Shown: one piece after another, positions 15,469 to 24,300 of the stretch | Numbering within the stretch: position 1 is the first letter of the stretch | How the letters are laid out: each line of letters starts with the position of its first letter | Source of the DNA: JBGSIZ01 sp041742255 | Lineage (GTDB): Bacteria > Pseudomonadota > Alphaproteobacteria > Rhodobacterales > Rhodobacteraceae | Direction of reading: 5' to 3' | NCBI GenBank assembly: GCA_041742255.1 | Contig: JBGSIZ010000197.1 | Span: forward strand, 1-56,777 | DNA length: 56,777 nucleotides | Program-made: the position numbers and the translations under genes | Notes under the pieces: model-generated | The model's database searches: none | What the model was told of the DNA's origin: nothing | What the model saw: only the letters and a program-made list of their open reading frames with translations

Positions 15469-16956
15469 ATGCAGGTTCTGGGGCACATATTTTACCTTCT
15501 GGTTCTGGGCATTCTGGTGTTCAGCCTGCCCACGGGCGGGCTGGACGGGTCCGAAGGCGTGATCCTTGTGTTAGGCGTCCTCGGCCTGTGGCGGTATTCG
15601 TGGGCCGCGATCAATTTCAGCCGGGCGGCCTGGTATCAGATGATTGCCTATCCTCGGCTGCGAAAGCGCGCCGATGTCGCCTATGCGGATCGCGCGGCCC
15701 CGGCACATGCCTATTTTCTGGTGACCAGTTACAAGATTGACCCCGATGTCACGACACGGGTCTATCGGTCGATCTTTGATGCGGCGGCGGCGTCGGTGGG
15801 CGGTGCCACGGTGGTGGCGTCGATCGTGGACGGGGCCGATCTGCGGCTCGTGCGGTCCGTCTTTGCGATGATGCGCACCGATATGACCGGTGTCCGCCTG
15901 ATCGTGGATCAGGTGCCCGGCACGGGTAAGCGGGATGCGTTGGCCAAGGCGCTGCGGATCATCACCGGGCAGGCCCCGACCTGGCGCGATATTGTTGTTT
16001 TCGTAGATGGCGACAGCTGTGTGCCCATCGACATTGTGGCCCGGTCTGCACCCTATTTCTGCGATCCCGGAGTTGGCGCACTTACCACAGATGAAAGCGT
16101 CGAGATCACTGATGCCCCGCTGTTCCGCGATTGGTTTGCCCTGCGGTTCACCCAACGGCAGATGATGATGTCGTCGATGGGTCTGGGGCAGCGCGTATTG
16201 ACGTTGACGGGCCGAATGTCCGTATTCCGCGCCGATCTGGCCACCGATCCGGGCTTTATCCGGCAAGTGCAGAGCGATTATCTGGACCATTGGCGTCTGG
16301 GCCGCGTCAATTTTCTGACCGGCGATGATAAATCAACGTGGTTCTGGCTGCTTCGAAACGGGTATCGGATGCTGTATCTGCCGGATGTGCAGACCGTGTC
16401 GATGGAACGTCAGCCGCTGCCGGGGTTCGTCAATTCTGCCGTTACATTGATGGTGCGGTGGTTTGGCAACATGATGCGGACCAATGGCCGTGCGCTGGCG
16501 CTGCCTGCGTCCCGGATCGGCGTCTTTACCTGGTGGTCGCTGCTGGATCAGCGCATTTCGATCTGGACGACGTTGGCCGGCCCCTTGGGCGTGCTGTTGA
16601 CCGCCCTGTTCGTCAGTCCTGCAATCCTGCCCGCCTACATCGCGTGGCTGATGGCCACCCGGTATGTGTTTTGCATCGCGCTGTCGTTGTTCCGGGGGGG
16701 CGGGTTCCCGATCTCCTATCCGTTCCTTTTGTATTTTGGCCAGATCGTAGGGGCCGCTGTCAAAAGTTTCGTGATGTTTCGGCTGGATCGCCAGCGGTGG
16801 ACCCGGCAGGCGGCCCCCTCTGGTTCGGCGTCTGGACCCGCAATCGCGCGTCGGTCTGTCGGTGCGTGGCTGGGTCAATTCGGGTCGTCCTATGTCCACA
16901 TCCTCACGCTGGGTTGGCTCACGCTGGGCGTGATGTTCCTGACCGGCCTCCTCTAG
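15469..16956 (+). CDS. alg8: Mannuronan synthase catalytic subunit Alg8
   Basis: A 495-residue inner-membrane GT2 processive glycosyltransferase that polymerises GDP-mannuronate. N-terminal helices (about 3-45) precede a cytosolic catalytic domain with the DGD metal site (180-182, VFVDGDSCVP), the general-base region TGDDKST (285-287) and the polymer-binding MVRWFGNMMRTN (Arg330-Trp331); several C-terminal helices follow. The synthase core therefore looks intact, in contrast to several partner proteins. In Pseudomonas this subunit works with Alg44. It lies 2 bases after algD and is followed directly by alg44. Confidence 0.92.
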   Translation: MQVLGHIFYLLVLGILVFSLPTGGLDGSEGVILVLGVLGLWRYSWAAINFSRAAWYQMIAYPRLRKRADVAYADRAAPAHAYFLVTSYKIDPDVTTRVYRSIFDAAAASVGGATVVASIVDGADLRLVRSVFAMMRTDMTGVRLIVDQVPGTGKRDALAKALRIITGQAPTWRDIVVFVDGDSCVPIDIVARSAPYFCDPGVGALTTDESVEITDAPLFRDWFALRFTQRQMMMSSMGLGQRVLTLTGRMSVFRADLATDPGFIRQVQSDYLDHWRLGRVNFLTGDDKSTWFWLLRNGYRMLYLPDVQTVSMERQPLPGFVNSAVTLMVRWFGNMMRTNGRALALPASRIGVFTWWSLLDQRISIWTTLAGPLGVLLTALFVSPAILPAYIAWLMATRYVFCIALSLFRGGGFPISYPFLLYFGQIVGAAVKSFVMFRLDRQRWTRQAAPSGSASGPAIARRSVGAWLGQFGSSYVHILTLGWLTLGVMFLTGLL

Positions 16957-16980
16957 TTCATGTCTGAAAAAGGTATTCCC

Positions 16981-18066
16981 ATGGAAAACGCTATCGTCGC
17001 CAATACGGCGCATCAGCCACTCAGTTTGCCGGACGGCAACGACCATGCGATCGTCGATCTGCCGTTCATCGCCGTCATTGACGGGCGGCAGTTTCGCGGG
17101 CGGGGCTTGTCGTTGGTGGCGGCCTATGTCGCGGGGTTGATGGACCCGGTGACCTTGAACGAAACCCGCATTGTGCGTCTGGTGTTTCAGTTTGATGGGT
17201 TTTCTGTGTCTTTGGTTCTGGATGCCGAAATCCGTGAAGGCGGGGCCGGACCCGGTGATGTGGCCCTGATTTTCAGCCGCCCCACCGGAGAGCATCTGCC
17301 GCAGCTGCGCCATGTCATCAACGCCTATATCGCAGGCGATCTGGTGGGCGTGGGACAGACGATTGCCGTGGCCGGGACCGCCGCACCCAAGGCGCAAAAG
17401 GCCCCCGGTGTGCCCGAGCGCAGGTTTTCCCCGCGCCGGGTGGGTGGTGCATTGGGTCTGGGGCTGTTGTCGCTGGCATTGGTGTCGATCGCCGGCACGC
17501 TTGCCTATCAGCGGTTGTTCGTGACGTTGGTTCCCGGTCTTGGGACGGTCGTGTCAACCGGCGAGGTGATGCGGTCCACCACCACCGGCCAGATTGTGTT
17601 TCTGGATCTGGCGGCGGGGCAGGGCGATGTCGCGGTTGCCATCCAATCCGCATCCGGTGACGTCCAAAGCCTTGTACTGCCGTGTGATTGCACGGTGACG
17701 GCGCTGGGCCTGCGCGAGGGGTCCACGGTGTTGATCGGTGAACCGGTTCTGACCCTTGGGTCCGATACCGACCAAGTGTTGGTGTCTGCCACTGTTCCCT
17801 CCGACGTGCTGTTTGATCTGTCCAGCGCCGCGCGTATCCAACTGACCTTGCCGGGGGGGCAGACGGTCATGGCCCGGATCGAGCCGTCCCAACCCGTGCG
17901 CGTGGGCACACAAGATCCGATGATCCTATTGCGCCCCGATGTTCCGCTTGGCGCGGACCGGGTCGGTGACCCGGCACAAATCCGTATCCTGCAAAACTGG
18001 GGTGGACTGACCACATGGTCCGCCGCCCTGCGCACCCGCATTTCCACCTTGTTCGAGAAAGCCTGA
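16981..18066 (+). CDS. alg44: Alg44-like polymerisation protein with degenerate PilZ domain
   Basis: About 361 residues: an N-terminal PilZ-like domain (about 20-110), one membrane helix (LGLGLLSLALVSIAGTLAY, about 155-175), then a periplasmic HlyD-like part with the LPCDCTVTALGLREG block typical of Alg44. In Pseudomonas the PilZ domain must bind c-di-GMP for polymerisation. Here both arginines of RxxxR are missing (Asn20 and Ile24 in the HAIVDLP stretch that aligns with HARVKIP) and D/NxSxxG has become GLSLVA at 42-47. AAGG precedes the ATG at 16981; an upstream ATG at 16960 lacks a ribosome site. Confidence 0.87.
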   Translation: MENAIVANTAHQPLSLPDGNDHAIVDLPFIAVIDGRQFRGRGLSLVAAYVAGLMDPVTLNETRIVRLVFQFDGFSVSLVLDAEIREGGAGPGDVALIFSRPTGEHLPQLRHVINAYIAGDLVGVGQTIAVAGTAAPKAQKAPGVPERRFSPRRVGGALGLGLLSLALVSIAGTLAYQRLFVTLVPGLGTVVSTGEVMRSTTTGQIVFLDLAAGQGDVAVAIQSASGDVQSLVLPCDCTVTALGLREGSTVLIGEPVLTLGSDTDQVLVSATVPSDVLFDLSSAARIQLTLPGGQTVMARIEPSQPVRVGTQDPMILLRPDVPLGADRVGDPAQIRILQNWGGLTTWSAALRTRISTLFEKA

Positions 18067-18069
18067 CCG

Positions 18070-19506
18070 ATGAAAACCATTTATCCTTTGATCTTGTGTG
18101 GTGGCATGGGTTCCCGTTTGTGGCCGATGTCGCGGATCGACCAGCCCAAGCAATTCCAGCCGACCAACGGCAAGGGCAGTCTGACCTATTTTCAGACCAC
18201 CGTGCAGCGCCATCAGGGCCCGATGTTTCATGACCCGATCATCGTCACGAATGCCGCACAGGCCGATCTGGTCGGGCAACAATTGACAGAAATTCAGGCC
18301 ACCGGCCGCATCATCGGTGAACCCGTCGGGCGCAACACCGGGCCTGCCGTTCTGGCGGCTGCGTTGTCGATCCTGCGCGATGATCCGGATGCCATCCTGT
18401 TGGTTGTGCCCTCGGATCACATAATATCGGGCGATTTGAACCGCACTGTGGCCCAGATGGTGGCCGCCGCCAACGCGGGCCAGATCATCACCTTTGGCAT
18501 CCCTCCCGGGTATGCCGAGGCTGGATATGGCTATATCATCGACGGTGGTGAGGTCGAAAACTATGACGGCCTGCATACCGTCGCGCAGTTCATCGAAAAG
18601 CCCCCCGTCGAAGAGGCGCAACGCCTGATTGATCAAGGTACCGCCTATTGGTCGTCCGGGATCAGTCTGTTTCGCGCCGATGTCATCCGCGCTGCGTTCG
18701 AAGCCTATGAACCGCAGACATTTGCCGCAGTGGCCGCAGCCGTGGCCGATGCCGCGACCACGCCAAACGGGATCACCTTGAACGAGGACGCGTTCCGGGA
18801 CGCCCGCAACGAGCCGACCGAACGGTTGATTTTTGAACGTAGCCCTGCCATTGCGCTGGCCCCGCTGAATGTCCGGTGGGACGATGTGGGCGCATGGGCC
18901 GCTGTTTATGACGTCAACACGAAGACCGGCGACGGAAATGTCACCAACGGCGATGTGATCGCGCTCGACACCACCAATTCGTTGATCCGAAGCGATGGCC
19001 GGTTGGTCGTTGTCATTGGAATGAACGACGTGATCGTCGTGGATACCAAAGACGCGCTGTTGGTGACCGACCGCAAGCACGCCCAACAGGTCAAGGTCGT
19101 GGTGGAAAAGCTGAAATCAGGCGGCAGACGCGAAGTCGTCAGCCACCCGTTCCGGAACCATGCATGGGGCGGCATCGAGGCGTTGGCTACCGATCCCGAT
19201 TACCGGGTCGATATCCTGACCTTGCTGCCCGGATCCTCCATGCAGATCAATGGCCACGGCACGGGTGCCAGTTTCCTGTCGGTGGTGTCGGGGCACGCGA
19301 CCTATCTCGAGGATCGTAAGGGCAATGATAACACCTTGGCCCTTGGCAGTATGCTCACGATCCACAAGGATACCGAGCTGACCCTGACCAACACCGCCGA
19401 TTTCGACCTTCAGGCGATCCTGTTGTCCACGACGCCATCGGTGACAGCGACCTCGGGTCATCTGGTGTATCCCGCGCGTCCGCTTCGGTCGGTCGCGAAT
19501 GGCTAA
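18070..19506 (+). CDS. algA: Mannose-1-phosphate guanylyltransferase (AlgA/ManC) with decayed PMI domain
   Basis: A 478-residue protein laid out like bifunctional AlgA. The N-terminal guanylyltransferase looks active: GGMGSRLWPMSRIDQPKQF, VPSDHII, FIEKPPVEEA, WSSGISLF and WDDVGAW. The C-terminal cupin, normally phosphomannose isomerase, aligns without gaps (PG...VVSG), but the QMHHHRAEHW metal-site block reads NGHGTGASFL (about 394-403), losing two of the three clustered His, the Glu and the later His. The GEDDI-type C-terminus is also missing. So it probably makes GDP-mannose only, and mannose-6-phosphate must come from an isomerase elsewhere. Its stop overlaps algG by 8 bases. Confidence 0.9.
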   Translation: MKTIYPLILCGGMGSRLWPMSRIDQPKQFQPTNGKGSLTYFQTTVQRHQGPMFHDPIIVTNAAQADLVGQQLTEIQATGRIIGEPVGRNTGPAVLAAALSILRDDPDAILLVVPSDHIISGDLNRTVAQMVAAANAGQIITFGIPPGYAEAGYGYIIDGGEVENYDGLHTVAQFIEKPPVEEAQRLIDQGTAYWSSGISLFRADVIRAAFEAYEPQTFAAVAAAVADAATTPNGITLNEDAFRDARNEPTERLIFERSPAIALAPLNVRWDDVGAWAAVYDVNTKTGDGNVTNGDVIALDTTNSLIRSDGRLVVVIGMNDVIVVDTKDALLVTDRKHAQQVKVVVEKLKSGGRREVVSHPFRNHAWGGIEALATDPDYRVDILTLLPGSSMQINGHGTGASFLSVVSGHATYLEDRKGNDNTLALGSMLTIHKDTELTLTNTADFDLQAILLSTTPSVTATSGHLVYPARPLRSVANG

Positions 19507-20998
19507 GGTGTTGTATGCTCTGATGATGTGTGCGGCGGTCTGGCCCGTTGGGGCTGCCGCACAGCAGATGGATTATCTTGCCAGCCAACGGCTGGAGGGG
19601 GCCGTTGTCCAACTGCAGGATCCGCTGCTGGCGGGTGGGTTGGCGACCGAAGCGGCCAAGGTCATGGTCAGTGTCGGCTTGCCTTGGCCTGCTTCTGCTG
19701 GCGCGGTCATTCCCCACCCGGACGCTGTGCCGTCCGAGTTCACTGTTGTCCCCGGTGCGGTTGTCGAACTGGTCGATATCCGGCTGTTGCTGACCCAGAT
19801 TGCCATCCAGTCCGGCGCGCGGGATCACGCCGCGCTGGTGCGCGCCCAAGGGCTGCGGGATCACGATGTGATCCTGTTGCGCGGCGGCTTTGCGACGCTG
19901 GCCGATTTGTGGACCATGTCCCGCGACACGCCCGCGCAGGGCTTTGTGACCCAAACGGACGACGGGATCATCCTGACCCGGCCATTGGCCATTTGGTCGG
20001 ATGCCGGTCTGACGTTGGGTGCCGCGGATCAGCTTGTTCTGGATCGGTCCAGTGGGACGTTCATCGCCAACTTTGGCTGGTTGGACATCGCGGGTGGCAC
20101 GATTGCCGGCAACGATACCGACAACACGGCCGAGCCGCCGTTTCGGCCCTTTGTCATGACTGCCGGCCAAGGCAGCCTGACCGCGGAGGCCGCCGCGTTT
20201 CAAACCCTGGGTTTTGGCACGTCCGCCGTCTTTGGTGGTCTGTCTGTGGTCAACAATGGGTTGGTGCCCTCTCTGCGCGCGTCTGCTGTCACGCACAGCA
20301 CTGTGCGCGACGTTGTCACGATTGGCCTTATCGGGACGACAGGTGCGATGCTGTCTGGCAACTGGATCAAGGGTGCCACTGGCCCCGCCATCCTTGTGTC
20401 CAACAGCGCCCAAACGACGGTCGCGGACAACCGGTTCACCGCCCTGCAGGGGCCGCAATCCATCCGCGTGACGGTTGGTTCCGTGGAAACCCGGATCAGC
20501 GGCAATCTGATGACGGGGACCGCCCGCCTGGGTATTTTGATCGACCGGGGCAGCCACGATGTGACGATCGCGCAAAATCTGGTCGTGGGAAGTGTGACAA
20601 CCGGAATTGGCATTGATCGCGCGACCTGCGTGACCATCGCGGGCAATCTTGTCGCCAACAATGGTGGCACGGGCATCAGTCTGACCGATACAGATGAAAC
20701 GGCTGTCACTGACAATGCCGTGTTGTTCAATCAGGGGTCTGGTATCGTGGTCCGCGCGCAGGGGCCAGCGGCCAGTGTCAGCATCTCGGGCAATGTGCTG
20801 ATGGGCAACCGTGACGGTTTGCGGGGTGCCACGGTGGGCGCCGTTGTGTTGGGACACAACGACCTGAGCGGTCAGATGCCGCGCATCTTTTCCGGCGATT
20901 TTGCCCCGTTGACGGTAAACTGGTTGCGCACGCGCGGCGACGTCGTGGCGGCGTCCGAACCGTCTGTGATGCCCTGCTTCGGTCAGGGAGAAGGCTGA
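19499..20998 (+). CDS. algG: AlgG-like periplasmic right-handed beta-helix protein lacking the epimerase site
   Basis: A 499-residue exported protein (signal peptide to about residue 22, VGAAAQQ). Sequence such as FRPFVMT followed by repeated turns (VADNRF, ISGNLM, IAQNLV, IAGNLV, VTDNAV) is colinear with AlgG, the mannuronan C5-epimerase. The catalytic DPHD motif is absent: GIDPHDRS aligns with AILVSNSA, so the four positions read LVSN (299-302), and the catalytic Arg region one turn later reads VTVGSVE. It probably cannot epimerise, but may keep the structural role AlgG has in guarding the polymer in the periplasm. Overlaps algA; TGATG couples it to algI. Confidence 0.85.
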   Translation: MAKVLYALMMCAAVWPVGAAAQQMDYLASQRLEGAVVQLQDPLLAGGLATEAAKVMVSVGLPWPASAGAVIPHPDAVPSEFTVVPGAVVELVDIRLLLTQIAIQSGARDHAALVRAQGLRDHDVILLRGGFATLADLWTMSRDTPAQGFVTQTDDGIILTRPLAIWSDAGLTLGAADQLVLDRSSGTFIANFGWLDIAGGTIAGNDTDNTAEPPFRPFVMTAGQGSLTAEAAAFQTLGFGTSAVFGGLSVVNNGLVPSLRASAVTHSTVRDVVTIGLIGTTGAMLSGNWIKGATGPAILVSNSAQTTVADNRFTALQGPQSIRVTVGSVETRISGNLMTGTARLGILIDRGSHDVTIAQNLVVGSVTTGIGIDRATCVTIAGNLVANNGGTGISLTDTDETAVTDNAVLFNQGSGIVVRAQGPAASVSISGNVLMGNRDGLRGATVGAVVLGHNDLSGQMPRIFSGDFAPLTVNWLRTRGDVVAASEPSVMPCFGQGEG

Positions 20999-22431
20999 TG
21001 GTTTTCTCGTCCGAGACCTTCTTGTTCCTGTTTTTGCCGCTGTTCCTTGCGGTTTATTACCTGACGCCGGTTCGGTTCCGGTCGGTCACGATCCTGATCG
21101 GATCCTATGCCTTTTACGGCTGGTGGCGTCTGGATTTTCTGGGCCTTTTGTTTGTCACCACGCTGTGGACCTATTTCTTTGGTCGCCGGATTGGTGCAGC
21201 GACCGATGCGCGGACGGCCAAGATTAATCTAGTGTTTGGATTGCTGGGCTGTCTGGCGGTTCTGGGCGTGTTCAAATACCTGAATTTCTTTATCGACAGC
21301 TTTGCCACGCTGTGGGGCACCGATGCGGATGGATTGGGTGTCCATTGGCGTCTGATCTTGCCGATCGGAGTGTCGTTTTACGTCTTTCAGGCGGTCAGCT
21401 ATCTGATTGATGTGTATCGCAAGGATGCCGTGGCGACCGCGGGGTTCTTTGACTTTGCGGCCTTTATCGCCCTGTTTCCACAATTGATCGCGGGTCCGAT
21501 CCTGCGGTTCAAGGATTTGGCCGGGCAGTTTGCGCAGCGCGACCATTCGGTTGAACTGTTTGTGCAGGGCATGACCATCTTTGCGATTGGTTTGGCGAAA
21601 AAGGTGTTGCTGGCCGACACTGTGGCCCCTTTGGCCAATCTGGCGTTCGACACTCCCGATCCCAGCGCCGCGCTCGCGTGGCTTGGGTCGATTGCCTACA
21701 TGATCCAGCTTTACTTTGACTTTTCCGGCTACAGCGACATGGCGATCGGTCTTGGGTTGATGATGGGGTTCCACTTTATCCAGAATTTCGACACGCCCTA
21801 TATCAGCCGGTCGATCACGGAATTCTGGCGTCGCTGGCACATCAGCCTGTCGGTATGGCTGCGCGATTACCTGTATATTCCGTTGGGTGGGAACCGCAAA
21901 GGCGTGGGTCGGACCTATGTCAATCTGATGCTTGTGATGGTTCTGGGTGGGCTGTGGCACGGGGCAAACTGGACCTTTGTTCTGTGGGGCCTGTGGCACG
22001 GCGGGTGGCTTGCCATTGAACGCGCCACGGGCCGGGCCAAGGGCACCGACCTGTTCGCGCTCGGTTCCACCTTGATGATCGTGCTGATGGGTTGGGTGAT
22101 GTTCCGTGCGGCCGACGTGGCGCAGGCCATGGGGGTGTATCGCGGCATGCTGGGCTTGAATACTGCGGCAGCCGGTTCCGTGATGGGCCCCGCAAGCGCG
22201 CTTGGCATCACAAACGAAAGCCTTGTCTTTTTGGCAATCGGTATTGCGATTGCAGCCTTTGAACCGCGTCTCAATCGCGTTGCTGCGACCCGCCTGCAAC
22301 CCGGCCAGACCGGGCACCTGACCATGCTGAACGCGCTGGCACCTTCGGTGCTGATGGTTGGGCTGGGCACGGTCACTGTCATGAAACTCGCGGAACAGAG
22401 CTTTTCTCCGTTCCTGTATTTCCAGTTCTAG
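20998..22431 (+). CDS. algI: MBOAT-family alginate O-acetyltransferase AlgI
   Basis: A 477-residue polytopic membrane protein of the MBOAT family that passes acetyl groups across the inner membrane to AlgJ/AlgX. Family features: the opening MVFSSETFLFLFLPLFL, PIGVSFYVFQAVSYLIDVYR, FPQLIAGPILRF, FWRRWHISLSVWLRDYLYIPLGGN, and two Trp-His pairs in GLWHGANW (His321) and GLWHG (His334), one of which is the catalytic His. All key residues look intact. Start ATG overlaps the algG stop (TGATG); algJ follows 8 bases later with a GGGGGTC ribosome site. Confidence 0.95.
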   Translation: MVFSSETFLFLFLPLFLAVYYLTPVRFRSVTILIGSYAFYGWWRLDFLGLLFVTTLWTYFFGRRIGAATDARTAKINLVFGLLGCLAVLGVFKYLNFFIDSFATLWGTDADGLGVHWRLILPIGVSFYVFQAVSYLIDVYRKDAVATAGFFDFAAFIALFPQLIAGPILRFKDLAGQFAQRDHSVELFVQGMTIFAIGLAKKVLLADTVAPLANLAFDTPDPSAALAWLGSIAYMIQLYFDFSGYSDMAIGLGLMMGFHFIQNFDTPYISRSITEFWRRWHISLSVWLRDYLYIPLGGNRKGVGRTYVNLMLVMVLGGLWHGANWTFVLWGLWHGGWLAIERATGRAKGTDLFALGSTLMIVLMGWVMFRAADVAQAMGVYRGMLGLNTAAAGSVMGPASALGITNESLVFLAIGIAIAAFEPRLNRVAATRLQPGQTGHLTMLNALAPSVLMVGLGTVTVMKLAEQSFSPFLYFQF

Positions 22432-22439
22432 GGGGTCTG

Positions 22440-23546
22440 ATGACCAGAATTCTGTCCATGGCCCGCCTTGCGCTGCCAACTGTGTTCTTTGGTTACGCGG
22501 TCTTTGCCAATCTTGTGATTGTGACCGGACCACATCCAGACATCGGATTGCCCGCAAAGGGTGTGCTGTCGGGCGGTTTGACGATCAATCTGGACAGTTT
22601 GTACAAAGACAGGCTGCCCCATATGGACCCGTCGTCCAGTTTAGTGGGGGCCGCACGCTATGCCATGTTGAACGAGGCCCGGCATGGGGCCGTTGTCGGG
22701 CAATCCGGGTGGCTGTTCAGCGCGGAGGAGGTCCGGCCGCTGCCCACCCCGGATCAATGGGACCGGGCCATTGCGACGGTTCTGGACCTTGAGGCACAGA
22801 TCGTGCGTGGTGGTGCCGTCCTGATTGTTGTCCCGTTGCCGGCCAAGATCGACGTCGCCCGGTCCCGCGGGGCCGATGCGGCCATGGCGGATGTCATGGC
22901 AGGCCTTTATGCCGATTTTGCTCGGAGTCTGACCGCCGAGGGCATTCCGGTTGTGACAGCCCGTGCTGAACTCCTTGCGTCTGAAACGCCTGCCTTTTTT
23001 GCCACGGATACGCATTGGACCCAGCACGGCGCCGATGTGGTGGCACAGGCGATTGCGGCATCGGGCACGATTTCGCCGGGGCGGTTGATCTATGACCGAG
23101 TGGCCCAATCGCCGACGGCATTCACCGGCGATCTGGTCCGTTTTGTAACGGCGGCGGCGATGGCCCCCGGCCTTGGCCTGATGCCTGAAACAGTCCGACC
23201 CGTGGTGCAGACCCCCGTGAGCGCGAGTGTTGATATTTTTGGCGGCGCGGACCGGGACATCGTTCTGGTGGGCACCAGCTATAGCGCCAATGCCGATTGG
23301 GGATTTGCCGACGCTCTGATGTATCGACTGGGCCGCGATGTTGTCAGCGTGGCCCAGGAGGGTCTGGGCCCGGTGCAACCGATGCGCGACTATCTTGCCA
23401 GCCCGGACTATCATGCGGCCCCCCCGACTGTCGTGATCTGGGAAATCCCGGTCCGGTATCTGACCGATCCGGCGGTGTGGCTGCACACCGATGCGCCAAC
23501 CCCCGAGATATCCGCATCCCTGCACAAGGAAAACGCTGATGGATAA
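22440..23546 (+). CDS. algJ: Alginate O-acetylation protein AlgJ
   Basis: A 368-residue SGNH-like acetyltransferase anchored by one N-terminal helix (about 8-28), with the rest periplasmic. Catalytic residues are present: Asp190 and His192 in ATDTHWTQHGADVV, and Ser280 in LVGTSYSANADWGF. AlgJ is an AlgX-related partner of AlgI needed for polymer acetylation. AlgI precedes it by 8 bases, and its stop overlaps the start of the Sel1 gene by 8 bases (ATGGATAA). Confidence 0.9.
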   Translation: MTRILSMARLALPTVFFGYAVFANLVIVTGPHPDIGLPAKGVLSGGLTINLDSLYKDRLPHMDPSSSLVGAARYAMLNEARHGAVVGQSGWLFSAEEVRPLPTPDQWDRAIATVLDLEAQIVRGGAVLIVVPLPAKIDVARSRGADAAMADVMAGLYADFARSLTAEGIPVVTARAELLASETPAFFATDTHWTQHGADVVAQAIAASGTISPGRLIYDRVAQSPTAFTGDLVRFVTAAAMAPGLGLMPETVRPVVQTPVSASVDIFGGADRDIVLVGTSYSANADWGFADALMYRLGRDVVSVAQEGLGPVQPMRDYLASPDYHAAPPTVVIWEIPVRYLTDPAVWLHTDAPTPEISASLHKENADG

Positions 23547-24300
23547 GTCACTGGCCGTGGTTTTCAGCGCCGTGGTGTTCGCATCTGCGGCGGCGGCGGG
23601 GCCGATGCCACCCGGATGGATGCCCCCGTCGAGCGTCGTGCAGATCGAGTTCATTTTTGACAACGCCGTCCGCCGCACGAACGACCTCCCGACTGCAGGA
23701 TTGCGCGCGGCCCGGCGTCAGATGATTGGTGGCGGCAGTATTAGCCTTGGCAATTTGCAGGCCTTGGCCGATGCAGGCGATGGTTTGGCCGCATTTCGAT
23801 ATGCCAAGATACTGCAAGAGCGCGGGATCGCCGACACGACGGGCGCCGCCGCCCATTACTACTCCATCGCGGCCTATACCGGACGGGCCTTTGCCGTACC
23901 GCCCTTGGCCCGTTTGTTGCGCGACGAGGGGGCGAATTACAGCAACAGCCGACTGACGCAGGCGCTCAATGCCATGACCGTGCAGGCGATCAGCGGGAAT
24001 CCAGTTGCTGCGACGTTGCTTGGGCAATTGTATGCGGACGGTGTGCCGTTCGGGCGCGATCTGGTGTTGGCGCAGACCTATCTTGGGCTGGGCGAGGGTG
24101 CGGGCACGCCGCCCGCCATTCTGCAACTGGGTGTCGCGTTGATGTCGGATCCTGCGGACATCGCCGCGGGCCATATTGGTGCGCGGGCCGCCCTGACCCA
24201 AGCCGCCGCCAGTGACGATCTGTCCGTCCGGGTCACCGCAGAAAACCTGTTGCGCCTGATCGATCTGCCGATCTCCCCCCAAACCGAGGTTCTCCAATGA
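23539..24300 (+). CDS. Exported Sel1/TPR-like protein of the alginate-type operon
   Basis: A 253-residue protein with a signal peptide (MDKSLAVVFSAVVFASAAAAG) and a helical-repeat body with Sel1-type turns: ALADAGDGLAAFRYAKILQERG, AAHYYSIAAYTG, AISGNPVAATLLGQLYADG, LAQTYLGLGEGAG. Sel1 proteins are assembly scaffolds; in Pseudomonas the Sel1/TPR lipoprotein AlgK organises the export complex. This protein has no lipobox Cys and is only half AlgK length, so it may be a partial analogue. Its start overlaps the algJ stop and its stop overlaps the algX start (ATGA), placing it firmly inside the acetylation genes. Confidence 0.82.
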   Translation: MDKSLAVVFSAVVFASAAAAGPMPPGWMPPSSVVQIEFIFDNAVRRTNDLPTAGLRAARRQMIGGGSISLGNLQALADAGDGLAAFRYAKILQERGIADTTGAAAHYYSIAAYTGRAFAVPPLARLLRDEGANYSNSRLTQALNAMTVQAISGNPVAATLLGQLYADGVPFGRDLVLAQTYLGLGEGAGTPPAILQLGVALMSDPADIAAGHIGARAALTQAAASDDLSVRVTAENLLRLIDLPISPQTEVLQ

